Origin: Imperialibacter sp. EC-SDR9
GTDB taxonomy: Bacteria; Bacteroidota; Bacteroidia; Cytophagales; Cyclobacteriaceae
NCBI RefSeq assembly: GCF_902498805.1
Contig: NZ_LR701598.1
Location: forward strand, 1-64,000
Reading direction: 5' to 3'
Length of the DNA: 64,000 nt
Shown piece by piece: positions 17,716 through 25,935 of the stretch (the first letter of the stretch is position 1; each line of letters starts with the position of its first letter). The notes below the pieces were generated by a model. The model saw nothing but the letters and a program-made list of their open reading frames with translations, made no database searches and was not told the DNA's origin. Both the position numbers and the translations under genes were made by a program.

Positions 17716-17847
17716 CCTTAACGGCCCTGGCTATAGCAAGTGCGGGATTTTGAAACCGCTTTCTCGTACACCAGACCAAATGTTATTTAGTTGTAATATC
17801 TTCATTTTTAAGCGGTCAGCCGACATTTGCTGTAGCCGATGTTGTGC
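17716..17847 (-). other. attC-like imperfect palindrome downstream of the PLD nuclease gene
   Basis: Read on the minus strand (the orientation of the nuclease gene), a 132-bp stretch begins GCACAAC and ends GTTAAGG, resembling the outer boxes of integron attC sites. GGCTACAGCAAATG pairs with CACTTGCTATAGCC at 12 of 14 positions, and GACCGCTT pairs with AAGCGGTT. It starts 18 bp after the nuclease stop codon, where an attC would lie in a cassette. No integrase is in the window, and the outer boxes deviate from consensus. Confidence 0.45.
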
Positions 17848-17864
17848 TTTCGTGCTTTTTTCTT

Positions 17865-19415
17865 TTAGTCAATTGGAAACCCTTCATTTCTAAGTTCTTT
17901 CTTTTCTTGGTCTGTGAAGTTGTCAGTTATTAAGTCCATTTTATGCTTGTACTTTTTCTTGTGGTAAACCCAATAATAAAGAAGGCCTAAATGAGCTTGT
18001 CCTTTGTACCACTTTCCTTCAGGATTTCGCTGCTTATCATATCGAAACGCTCTCCACTCTTCGGTTCGGTCATTTTCTAATGTTCCCTTTTCCCATGGTC
18101 TCGTTTCGTCAAATTGAAGTGTCCATACTTCTTCAATCTCCTTTTTAAGCTCTGGTGATAAGATATCCTTTTTCGGAAGTATGTAATGATTGAAGCTAGT
18201 CTGATAAGCACCTTTGTTCGGTTTGGGATCGTCTATAAGTTTGTCGACAAACCTTTTCGCTACGTGTTCGGGCTTTCTGCTAGTTTCCTTAAAGTCAAAT
18301 CCTAAATCTTCAATTTCTTTTCTTAGTTCAAGCTTCTTTTTCTTCTTATTTGACTGTTTGACTCCAACGAGCCAAGTGCCTAAGCCTTCATCTTTGAATT
18401 TATATCTGTGATTTACTCGGATATCTTCGCCCGAATCCATTGCTTCTTTGAGTAGAGCAAGCCATCTTTCTTCAATTAGTCTTTCCCGTTCTTTGTGTCC
18501 ATCTTCGAAATGAAAGTCGATTGACATCAACTTCTCCAGATGTTCTTCTGGCATTTTCAAAGTCGGGTGGTTGTAAATGTCCTTTTGCTTTCTATACCAA
18601 CCGTAAAGAGTTCTGTCTGGGTAGTCTCGTGGGACAGTTGTTTTGCCTTCTTTTTCTTTAAAGGCTTTCATCCTTTCGAACCTGCTGTCCCACTTTTCAA
18701 GATACTCTTCCGTGATTTTCAGTTCATATTTTTTGTTCGGTTTACCACCTTCGGTTATTTCAATTTGTCCTAATTCTCCTATTTCAGGATTCTTGAATCG
18801 AGATTTTGTTTGGTCATGTGTTTTCTTGACATAGTCTTCTTCTGATTCATATTTCTCAATCGAAATCAAAGAGTTGTCAAGTAAATACTGAATGTGTTCT
18901 GGTGTAACTCTTTCCAAGTGCTCACTGGAAAAATCGAGGAGTGGTGTGAAGTAGTCCTTGAGTTGGTTTAGCACTTTCATTCCGCTCTTATCTTCACTTG
19001 TAAAATCAAGTAGGATTGAAGATTCTACATTGAAGAAAAGTCCTGTTTTAGTCAAATTAGACGAACCGACAATTATTCTATTTCTCAGTTTCCCTTCAAA
19101 GAGGTAAACTTTTGGATGAAAAATAAATCTTTGTGAATTATAGATATAGGCGTCAACATCAAGGTCTATCAGCATTTCCAGCGCTTCCTTCGAAGTGATT
19201 TTTTCATCAATTCCAACAAATACTGTCAATTTACGTCCTTCTTTATTGGCTTTTTTAATGAAGGGTTTCATTTCTCGTAACCCCTTACTTCTCATAAAGG
19301 CTACGAAGAAATTCATGTCCGTAAAAACATCATTGTTTATCGAGGAACAGATATGATTTCCCACAGACTCGTCTGTTTCGTCATTTATTCCCTGTCCAAT
19401 GAATTCTGTTATCAT
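17865..19415 (-). CDS. BfiI-like PLD-superfamily nuclease with helicase-associated domains
   Basis: A 516-aa protein. Residues ~1-160 form a phospholipase D-fold nuclease domain. H100, K102, N120 and E131 have exactly the spacing of the catalytic residues of restriction enzyme BfiI (HxK..N..E), in FHPKVYLFEG and IIVGSSNLTKTG. Residues ~240-310 match a helicase-associated (HA) domain (WDSRFERMKAFKEKEG.. then TLYGWYRKQK). Two more Trp/Lys-rich units follow (~315-385 and ~430-516) and may be further HA-like DNA-binding modules. There is no helicase or methyltransferase nearby. I infer a single-gene defence or DNA-processing nuclease. Confidence 0.75.
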   Translation of the reverse strand: MITEFIGQGINDETDESVGNHICSSINNDVFTDMNFFVAFMRSKGLREMKPFIKKANKEGRKLTVFVGIDEKITSKEALEMLIDLDVDAYIYNSQRFIFHPKVYLFEGKLRNRIIVGSSNLTKTGLFFNVESSILLDFTSEDKSGMKVLNQLKDYFTPLLDFSSEHLERVTPEHIQYLLDNSLISIEKYESEEDYVKKTHDQTKSRFKNPEIGELGQIEITEGGKPNKKYELKITEEYLEKWDSRFERMKAFKEKEGKTTVPRDYPDRTLYGWYRKQKDIYNHPTLKMPEEHLEKLMSIDFHFEDGHKERERLIEERWLALLKEAMDSGEDIRVNHRYKFKDEGLGTWLVGVKQSNKKKKKLELRKEIEDLGFDFKETSRKPEHVAKRFVDKLIDDPKPNKGAYQTSFNHYILPKKDILSPELKKEIEEVWTLQFDETRPWEKGTLENDRTEEWRAFRYDKQRNPEGKWYKGQAHLGLLYYWVYHKKKYKHKMDLITDNFTDQEKKELRNEGFPID

Positions 19416-19786
19416 TTACGGATTCTTTTTTCGCATGAAGCAACGACTGTATAAACCCCAGTCTCCCCGAACTAGCGTTTATATTCCCTATAGTCACAAG
19501 TAGTGTCTTGAGTAGATTTGACTGATCTTTACCCCATAATAAACATATATTTTTCACGCCATATATCCTATCATTCCGGAAATGCTTTCTGCCAGAAGCC
19601 CACTTTGATAGCCTTATGCGGAGATTTTCAAGCCCTTCGTAGTGAGTAATGGAAGATGGGAAAATGGATTGGAAATTGAGACAGGAAGAACCGTAGGGAT
19701 TAGTTCAACGTTATGCGGCAATAGCAAAAAGTGCATTAAAGTCTTTGAGATTTAGCAAAGCGGAGATGGCAACATTATGGCGTTCA
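19416..19786. other. Intergenic region without a gene (371 bp)
   Basis: I see no coding frame with family signal here. It contains the presumed promoter of the PLD nuclease (right after 19415). It also contains one copy (19671-19718) of the GTTCAACGTT repeat that recurs twice at 20.8-20.96 kb. Confidence 0.5.
19671..19718. repeat. GTTCAACGTT repeat, copy 1
   Basis: This stretch runs from GGAAATTGAGACAGGAAG through TAGTTCAACGTTATGCGG. It matches two copies at 20772-20820 and 20884-20930. On the minus strand the GCATAAC box would be an acceptable attC outer box, downstream of the XRE gene, but no paired second half was found. Confidence 0.55.
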
Positions 19787-20308
19787 TTACTCAATTATAA
19801 GTTTGAAGTGCTTGTCAAGCCCAGCTTCGACGATTTTTCGAAATGTTGAAAGCTCTACATCTGTTCGGTTGTTCTCCAGTCTTGAAATGTAGAACCTGGA
19901 AGTTCCACTTCTTTGAGCGAGCTGCTCCTGGGTCAATCCAGCTTTTATCCTTGCTGTTCGGATCAAGCTGCCAAATTTTTGCGAATTAGAAGCTTCGGCA
20001 GGTTCACTTAGCCTGTAAAGCTCATCCGGACTCAACTCGTATGGATGGGAAACTTCGCTTCCATCTTCAGACAGGAGTGTAACGGGAATATTAGGCCAGG
20101 ACAGGGTGAAATTCCTAAGTGCTACTTTTTTGAATTCGTCAGGCGATAGCAGCGGATATTCAACATCGTTTTCTCCAATTTTCCATTGTTTAAATATCCC
20201 GTCAAAGTCAAGAATTCTGCTTTCCCCATTATTGAACATACACTGAATCGTTAACCCGTTCACTTTCTGTATTTTGATAATTCTTGGGATGCCTAATTTC
20301 TTTCTCAT
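19787..20308 (-). CDS. DUF2442-like plus XRE helix-turn-helix protein (putative antitoxin)
   Basis: A 173-aa two-domain protein. Residues ~1-90 resemble the DUF2442 fold (INGLTIQCMFNNGESRILDF, then LLSPDEFKKVALRNFTLSWP). Residues ~110-173 are a Cro/C1 helix-turn-helix (LIRTARIKAGLTQEQLAQRS, GTSRFYISRLENNRTDVELS). It overlaps the upstream DUF4160 gene by 4 bp (ATGA). DUF4160 and DUF2442 genes are commonly paired, and the pair is thought to act as a toxin-antitoxin-like unit, with this protein as repressor. That role is inferred from family context only. Confidence 0.78.
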   Translation of the reverse strand: MRKKLGIPRIIKIQKVNGLTIQCMFNNGESRILDFDGIFKQWKIGENDVEYPLLSPDEFKKVALRNFTLSWPNIPVTLLSEDGSEVSHPYELSPDELYRLSEPAEASNSQKFGSLIRTARIKAGLTQEQLAQRSGTSRFYISRLENNRTDVELSTFRKIVEAGLDKHFKLIIE

Positions 20309-20538
20309 AATCCTGGATTCAAACGATTAAAATTACCCATCAAAAAATATTGTCTGGTTTTTGCCCATTCGATCACCTTGTTTCTTTGGGCTCTTGGCAA
20401 ACTGCCGGCATATGTTGCCAATGTTTCGATTTCAATCAGTTCCTCATACTCTGCATAAATGGCATGAAAATGTGGAGGCGGATGTTCACGTGAATAAACG
20501 TCAACCTTGATCGAATCAATAATCTTTAATGTTGGCAA
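20305..20538 (-). CDS. DUF4160 protein (putative toxin partner)
   Basis: A 77-aa protein with the DUF4160 hallmark EHPPPHFHAIYAEYEE near residue 18, preceded by IDSIKVDVYSR and ending with a short basic helix (QRNKVIEWAK). It is the first gene of a two-gene operon with the DUF2442/XRE protein, which it overlaps by 4 bp. The molecular activity of DUF4160 is not established. The genetic layout of a small protein followed by an XRE protein resembles toxin-antitoxin operons. Confidence 0.8.
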   Translation of the reverse strand: MPTLKIIDSIKVDVYSREHPPPHFHAIYAEYEELIEIETLATYAGSLPRAQRNKVIEWAKTRQYFLMGNFNRLNPGL

Positions 20539-20771
20539 CGGTTATTGTCTAGTTAGACAACAAAAGTAGCTATTTCAAAGTTTCGGCACAACCTGCCATC
20601 TGTGGCAGTCGATTCGTGCCATCTTTATGTCAATGATGTATATACCATTTAATCCCTGGGGGTTGCGTATATGCGCTGAATCCAATGTCGTTTAGTTGCG
20701 GAGCTATATCGCTACGAAGTGAAGATATCTTTTGACCAGAGCGAGTCAAATCGTTGAATAAGGCAACCGAG

Positions 20772-20961
20772 GGAAATTGAAACAGGAAGGGCGGCAAGGA
20801 TTCAACGTTGTGTGGTATTTACCCCATCAGGGTTCTCTGCGAGAGACCGCATTCGAAAAATAGACGAGAGAATAGACGAGAGAGCGAAATAGGAAGAACA
20901 GCGTGGCTTAGTTCAACGTTGTGTGGTACCTACCCCATCAGGGTCCTCTGCGAGAGACCCC
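20772..20961. repeat. 111-bp direct repeat, two copies
   Basis: Copy A (20772-20849) and copy B (20884-20961) share TTCAACGTTGTGTGGT, then CCCCATCAGGG, then CTCTGCGAGAGACC, with a constant 111-bp offset. Copy B is closer to a perfect hairpin. A shorter copy lies at 19671-19718. No ORF is involved. Confidence 0.75.
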
Positions 20962-20968
20962 AATGGGG
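20933..20968. repeat. REP-like nested hairpin
   Basis: CCCCAT pairs with ATGGGG (20933-20938 and 20963-20968). Inside, GGGTC pairs with GACCC (20941-20945 and 20956-20960) around a 10-base loop. It lies 18 bp beyond the stop of array member 4 on the minus strand but lacks a T-run, so it is a weak terminator at best. A hairpin of the same plan is at 53812-53850. Confidence 0.6.
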
Positions 20969-20985
20969 CAATTGACAGGGCCCGC

Positions 20986-23421
20986 TCATTCGTCCCTCAG
21001 CGACTCCACCGGGTTGATCCTGATCACTTTGAGGATATGCCAGCCGCTCACCAGCAGGGCAAATACAACTATACCCAGCACCGGCAGTCCGAAAGCCCAG
21101 GCAGGCACGCTGATCCGGTAGGGATAGCTTTGCAGCCATTGCTCCATGCCATAATATACCGTGGGAATGCACAAGCAGGCTGCGATGAGCAGCATAGCCA
21201 CCACTCCTTTCGACAGCATCACAAACAAGCGAAGTCCTTCGGCTCCCAGCACTTTTCTAATGCCGATTTCCTTGGTGCGCTGGTGGGTGACAAATGCCGT
21301 AATGGCAAAAAGCCCCATGCCGGACAAGACAATGGCCAGTACCGTGAATACTTCGAAGAGGCTGCTTATTTTTTTCTCCTCTTCAAAGTTCTTGACAAAA
21401 TACTCATTGAGGTAGGATTGGCCCATGGGCTCCTGGGAGAATTCGTCCCAAAGCTCCGGCAGCTCATCATTAAGCAGGGCCAACTTATCGCTGTCGAACC
21501 GAACGGCCGCCATAAAACCATTGGAGGAATATCTGAAAAAGAACGGGTTGATGGCTTCATTCATATTGAAAATATGGAAGTCGTCGACAATGCCTATTAC
21601 CGTAAAATTCTCGTTATGATCCACCTCCGTTACCGTCTTCCCAAGCGCTTCCCCTGACGCCACGTCCCATCCAAAGCTGCGGCTCATCGAGGCATTGATG
21701 ATGACATTGGAAGCCTCGTCTCCATACTCCCTGGAAAAATTGCGACCCGCCAGCAACTTCATGTTCATCACGCTAAGGAAATGCTCGTCGACGCCGACAT
21801 GCGTTACCCTGTGCGTTTCCGGGCTTTCGAGGGTCAGGTCCTGCATGGCGTTTCGCTCAAATTCCCTTGGGCCGGAGGGCACGTAGCCGGTAATCGATAC
21901 AGCCTCCACTCCCGGAAGCTTTTCCAATTCCTGGCGCAGCGAGTTTCGGCCTTCCCCCAGGAGATCAACGTCCTCAATCAGCATGACCTGGTCCTTTTCG
22001 TAACCTAAGGGCTTGGTTTGCAGGTAATGTACCTGCGCCATTATCACCAGCACCGACGAGAGTAAACCGATGGTAATGCTGAACTGCAACACCATGAGCA
22101 CATTTCTCATTCTTCCTTTTGAACTAGTCGTTGATGTTTGGCCTTTGAGGGCACTGATCGTTTTTGTGGTTGAAAGCAGCAGCGCCGGATACAGGCCAGC
22201 CGCCATCCCTATCAGGAGGCTGCCACTACAGGCAACAGTGATGTACCACGCCAGACTCGTGCCTTCCTGCCCCATATTCACACCAAAATATTGACTGATC
22301 AACGGTGTGGCCACCTGTTGCAATGTGAAGCCCAGGCCAAAAGCCACAGTAGTAATGAGCACAGCTTCAGTCATGAACTGCATGACCAGCGCAGCTCGCC
22401 GGGCACCCATTACCTTCCTCACTCCCACTTCCTTGAGGCGTTGTATATTGGATGCCGCCGACAGGTTGATGAAATTGATCACAGCCAGCAACAGGATGAG
22501 CAGTCCAATACCAAGAAACACATTGATGTAGGTACCGTTGACATTAGTGCCCAACTCATTTTCAGCATGCGACCAGAGATGAATGTTCTCCAACGGCATG
22601 GTATTGAACTCAAAACTACCGCCCGAGGCCAAAAACTCAGAAAAGCTCACCCCCAGGAATTCTTGCACTTCCGGGCCAATGTATTTGTCGGTAAATGCCG
22701 GGAATTTGTCATAGAGGCGCTCCACCGAACTTCCTTTGGCCAGCTTTACAAAGGTGTAGAATCCGTCGGCCATCCAGTAGTGGCTTTCACTCAATGGGTT
22801 CATGTCCATTGATAGCAAAATATCGAAATCGAAATGGGTTTGCGCCGGCACGTCGGCGCACACGCCCGTCACCTGCACGGTGCCTTTGTCTTTCACCTCT
22901 AGCATCTTGCCAACTACCGATGCAGGAGTGGCATTTGTGCCAAAGTACTTCAGCACCATGCTTTCGGTAAGTACCACCGACTTCTGCGCAGATAGAATCG
23001 TTGCAGGATCACCTGCGATGACCGGGATAGAAAAGAAACTGAAAAAATCAGGATCGGCATACATCCCCTGCTCTCCCGGGAAGTTCTTTTCACCGTGGGT
23101 GATGTCAAATTTGAAATAAGGCCGCCCATAAATCCTCGTTGCTGCCTCCACCTCAGGGATTTCTTCTTCAAAAATAGCGGCAGCTGGCGCCCCCACCGAT
23201 GGCATCGTGATCAGCTCTCCGCCCAGCTTTACGTTCATGCCTATCCTCACAATGCGGTCGGCATCGTCATGATAAGTGTCAAACCCCTTGTGAAAAGACA
23301 CAAAAATCAAGATCACGAAGAAGGTGGCCAGGCCTATGGAAAGGCCTAAGAGGTTGACCATAGAGAAGACCTTATTTCTTCTCAGGTGACGAATGGCAAT
23401 GATGAAGTAGTTCTTTAGCAT
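20986..23421 (-). CDS. ABC transporter permease, MacB/FtsX type (array member 4)
   Basis: An 811-aa permease, last gene of the first permease operon. It starts MLKNYFIIAIRHLRRNK, with TM1 at ~20-42 and a large periplasmic MacB domain (FDTYHDDADRIVRIG..). The first FtsX unit carries LKEVGVRKVMGARRAAL, the second carries RTKEIGIRKVLGAEGLRL, and the tail is NPVESLRDE. It follows member 3 after 42 bp. Beyond its stop lies the repeat-rich edge of the toxin-antitoxin island, so the island is inserted immediately downstream of this operon. Confidence 0.9.
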   Translation of the reverse strand: MLKNYFIIAIRHLRRNKVFSMVNLLGLSIGLATFFVILIFVSFHKGFDTYHDDADRIVRIGMNVKLGGELITMPSVGAPAAAIFEEEIPEVEAATRIYGRPYFKFDITHGEKNFPGEQGMYADPDFFSFFSIPVIAGDPATILSAQKSVVLTESMVLKYFGTNATPASVVGKMLEVKDKGTVQVTGVCADVPAQTHFDFDILLSMDMNPLSESHYWMADGFYTFVKLAKGSSVERLYDKFPAFTDKYIGPEVQEFLGVSFSEFLASGGSFEFNTMPLENIHLWSHAENELGTNVNGTYINVFLGIGLLILLLAVINFINLSAASNIQRLKEVGVRKVMGARRAALVMQFMTEAVLITTVAFGLGFTLQQVATPLISQYFGVNMGQEGTSLAWYITVACSGSLLIGMAAGLYPALLLSTTKTISALKGQTSTTSSKGRMRNVLMVLQFSITIGLLSSVLVIMAQVHYLQTKPLGYEKDQVMLIEDVDLLGEGRNSLRQELEKLPGVEAVSITGYVPSGPREFERNAMQDLTLESPETHRVTHVGVDEHFLSVMNMKLLAGRNFSREYGDEASNVIINASMSRSFGWDVASGEALGKTVTEVDHNENFTVIGIVDDFHIFNMNEAINPFFFRYSSNGFMAAVRFDSDKLALLNDELPELWDEFSQEPMGQSYLNEYFVKNFEEEKKISSLFEVFTVLAIVLSGMGLFAITAFVTHQRTKEIGIRKVLGAEGLRLFVMLSKGVVAMLLIAACLCIPTVYYGMEQWLQSYPYRISVPAWAFGLPVLGIVVFALLVSGWHILKVIRINPVESLRDE

Positions 23422-23463
23422 GTTGACTTTTATTTTGATTTTTTGAACACGGCCAAACCGCCG

Positions 23464-25905
23464 CTACTCATTCCTCAAGGCATTCACCGGATTATCGGTG
23501 GCAGCTTTGAATGCCTGCTGCGCCACGGTGAGGAAGGCGATGAGCAAAGCAAACACGCCTGTCAACAAAAACAAGAGCAGCCCAGGCTCCACGGCATATG
23601 CGAAATCTTCCAACCATTTCGCGCCCAGCCAATAGGCCACTGGCGCCGCTACCACCGAGGCAATCAGTACCAGTCCCAAGAAATCCCGGGACATCAGCGT
23701 CACGATGTTTCCCACCGTAGCGCCCAGCACTTTCCTGATCCCTATTTCCTTGGTGCGCTGAATCGTGCTGAAAGACACCAGACCAAACAAACCCAGGCAT
23801 GAAATAATGATAGCGATAATGGTGGCGGTAGATGCCAGCTTCACTGTGCGTCTTTCTGATTCGTAGAAGTTGTTGACGAGCTCGTCCAGAAATTGATACC
23901 GTATGGGATCCTCGGGGTATACTTCCTTCCAAATAGTCTTTACTTTGTCTATCACTTCTTCGGCATTGGCCAGGCTTCCATCGGCCACATTAAGCTTTAA
24001 GGCTATATCACCGCCGTCTTCCTGGTAAACGATCACCATAGGGTCAATTTCACTATGGAGCGATCTGTTATGGAAGTTTTTCATCACCCCCACAATGGTT
24101 TGCTTTTCGTCACCCCTGGTCACCTGCTTGTTGATGGCATCCTCGGGCGAATCAAAGCCCATATCTCGGGCAAACTTTTCATTGATGACCAATTCCTTCA
24201 GGGAATCATTGGGCAGGTAAAACCTTCCGGCAAGCAAGCCTATTTCGTAAAAAGCCAAATAATCCACCCTTCCCCGTTTAATATGTACATCGTGGACGAC
24301 CTCTTTGCCGTCTTCGTCATAGGACTTAAAAATATCGGAGCTCCATCCATTGCTGGACGGCGGCTCATCATGCACCGAAATCGATGCTATTTCCGGGATA
24401 GAAGCCAATTCGTTGGCCATCCGTTCTCTTTTGACCTTCGACTCCCTCCATGGTGTACTTACTACTAGTATTTCATCTTTTTTAAAACCCAGTTCCCTAT
24501 CTGTGAGGAAGTTAATTTGCCAAATCATAAGTAAGCAGCTGGCAATCAGAATCTGTGAGAACGTGAATTGGAAAACGGTCAGCGATTTGCGAAGGATCCC
24601 GGAAATACTTCTGCCCTTTTCGGTATAAATCTGGCTTTTCAGGGCCTTCACAGGTAAAAATTTACTGAGAACAAAAGCCGGGTACAAACCAGCAGCGACG
24701 CCAACCACCAGTATCAGCCCCGTGAGATAGGCTATGGTAGCGGGATCGCTAAGGTTGAGCGTCATATCTGGTGACACAAAATCATCAAAAAACAGCAAAG
24801 CAAACTGGCTCAGGGGCAGCGCCAAAGCCGCCGCCACCAGTGTGAGCAATATACTTTCCGAAAGAAACTGGAACACAAGATTCCTTCTCGAGCTTCCGAG
24901 CACCTTTCTGATGCCAATCTCCTTGGCCCTGCGGGTGGCCTGAGCAGTTTCCAGGTTGATGTAGTTAATAGCCGCTATGCTTAGTATAAGCAATGCCACC
25001 AGGGCAAATATTCTTAATGTAGCTTTGTTGGCGACATTTCCTGCCTGATTAAATATGCCCAGCTCAGGGTTAAAATGAAGCTCCGACAACGGCTGGAGCA
25101 TAAAATCCGCCTCGTAGTCGCTGTCCAAATGCTCTGCCATGTATTTCTCCTTCAGCAGTGACACCTGGCTCTCGAAGTCTTCAACCTTAACACCGGGCAT
25201 CAATTCAACAAATGTTTGAGAGCCGCTGTTTGTACTTCTCCAATCATTGAGGTTCACCCCAAAACGTTTTGCTGTCGCCACCGACACAAACTCAGTAAAA
25301 CGAAAATCAGTTCTGAATGGAATTTCATTGACAACCCCAGTTAGCGTGGCCTGGATCGAGTCACGGTAGGTGATCGTCGTTCCCAGCATGTCTTGAGGAG
25401 AGGCCTTGTCTCCAAAGTACTTTTTGAAAGTAGTTGCGGTCAACACAACCTGGTTGATACTGGAAAGTGAAACAGAGGGATCGCCAACGATCCATTCATA
25501 GCCTGGAAGCATGTTAAAATAGGAGCTGTCCGCCAATATGGCTTTCAATCCTTCTCTGAATATGGCTGGGTCGGCACCTGGTTGGGATATTGTCACTTTG
25601 TTACCCCCTACTTCAAAAAACTGAGCCACTCTTTCAACATTAGTAAAACTCTCTTTTATGGCAGGACCTGCACCCGAGGCCGTTCCTCTATTAGAGCCGC
25701 TGAAGGCACCGCTGAAGGTGGTATAAAGGCGGTAAATTCTGTCACCATCTTTGTGATGCTTATCGAAACCATTTTCGAACTCAATCATCAGCAGCATAAC
25801 GAAACAAGTGCTGATGCCTATGGCCAAACCGAGCACGTTGATAAAAGCGAACATCTTTTTGCGAAGAATATTGCGCCAGGCGATTTTGATATAGTTAAAA
25901 AACAT
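23464..25905 (-). CDS. ABC transporter permease, MacB/FtsX type (array member 3)
   Basis: An 813-aa permease: MFFNYIKIAWRNILRKK, TM1 (~20-42), a periplasmic domain with FDKHHKDGDRIYRLYT, a first FtsX unit with RAKEIGIRKVLGSSRRNL, a second periplasmic domain and a last FtsX unit with RTKEIGIRKVLGATVGNI. The tail is NPVNALRNE. Both signature loops are close to consensus. It lies 30 bp after member 2 and 42 bp before member 4 in the same operon. The substrate is unknown and no ATPase is encoded. Confidence 0.9.
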   Translation of the reverse strand: MFFNYIKIAWRNILRKKMFAFINVLGLAIGISTCFVMLLMIEFENGFDKHHKDGDRIYRLYTTFSGAFSGSNRGTASGAGPAIKESFTNVERVAQFFEVGGNKVTISQPGADPAIFREGLKAILADSSYFNMLPGYEWIVGDPSVSLSSINQVVLTATTFKKYFGDKASPQDMLGTTITYRDSIQATLTGVVNEIPFRTDFRFTEFVSVATAKRFGVNLNDWRSTNSGSQTFVELMPGVKVEDFESQVSLLKEKYMAEHLDSDYEADFMLQPLSELHFNPELGIFNQAGNVANKATLRIFALVALLILSIAAINYINLETAQATRRAKEIGIRKVLGSSRRNLVFQFLSESILLTLVAAALALPLSQFALLFFDDFVSPDMTLNLSDPATIAYLTGLILVVGVAAGLYPAFVLSKFLPVKALKSQIYTEKGRSISGILRKSLTVFQFTFSQILIASCLLMIWQINFLTDRELGFKKDEILVVSTPWRESKVKRERMANELASIPEIASISVHDEPPSSNGWSSDIFKSYDEDGKEVVHDVHIKRGRVDYLAFYEIGLLAGRFYLPNDSLKELVINEKFARDMGFDSPEDAINKQVTRGDEKQTIVGVMKNFHNRSLHSEIDPMVIVYQEDGGDIALKLNVADGSLANAEEVIDKVKTIWKEVYPEDPIRYQFLDELVNNFYESERRTVKLASTATIIAIIISCLGLFGLVSFSTIQRTKEIGIRKVLGATVGNIVTLMSRDFLGLVLIASVVAAPVAYWLGAKWLEDFAYAVEPGLLLFLLTGVFALLIAFLTVAQQAFKAATDNPVNALRNE

Positions 25906-25935
25906 AGTTGCTCGATTGATCAGTTAACTTAAATG

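Larger units (their letters stand above)
20539..20985. other. Intergenic region with tandem repeats (447 bp)
   Basis: There is no credible gene here. The left part holds the promoter of the DUF4160 operon. The right part (20772-20968) is built from two ~78-bp copies of a repeat offset by 111 bp, a 12-bp direct duplication (TAGACGAGAGAA/AG at 20861-20884) and a hairpin just before the permease stop codon. Confidence 0.6.

Noticed and set aside
17691-17864. Ordinary rho-independent terminator after hipA
   Set aside because: The palindrome here is long and interrupted, without a T-run right after the stem. It fits an attC-like site better than a terminator.
20923-21657. 244-aa plus-strand open frame over the end of array member 4
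   Set aside because: It is antisense to a well-conserved permease C-terminus and its composition is that of a shadow frame.
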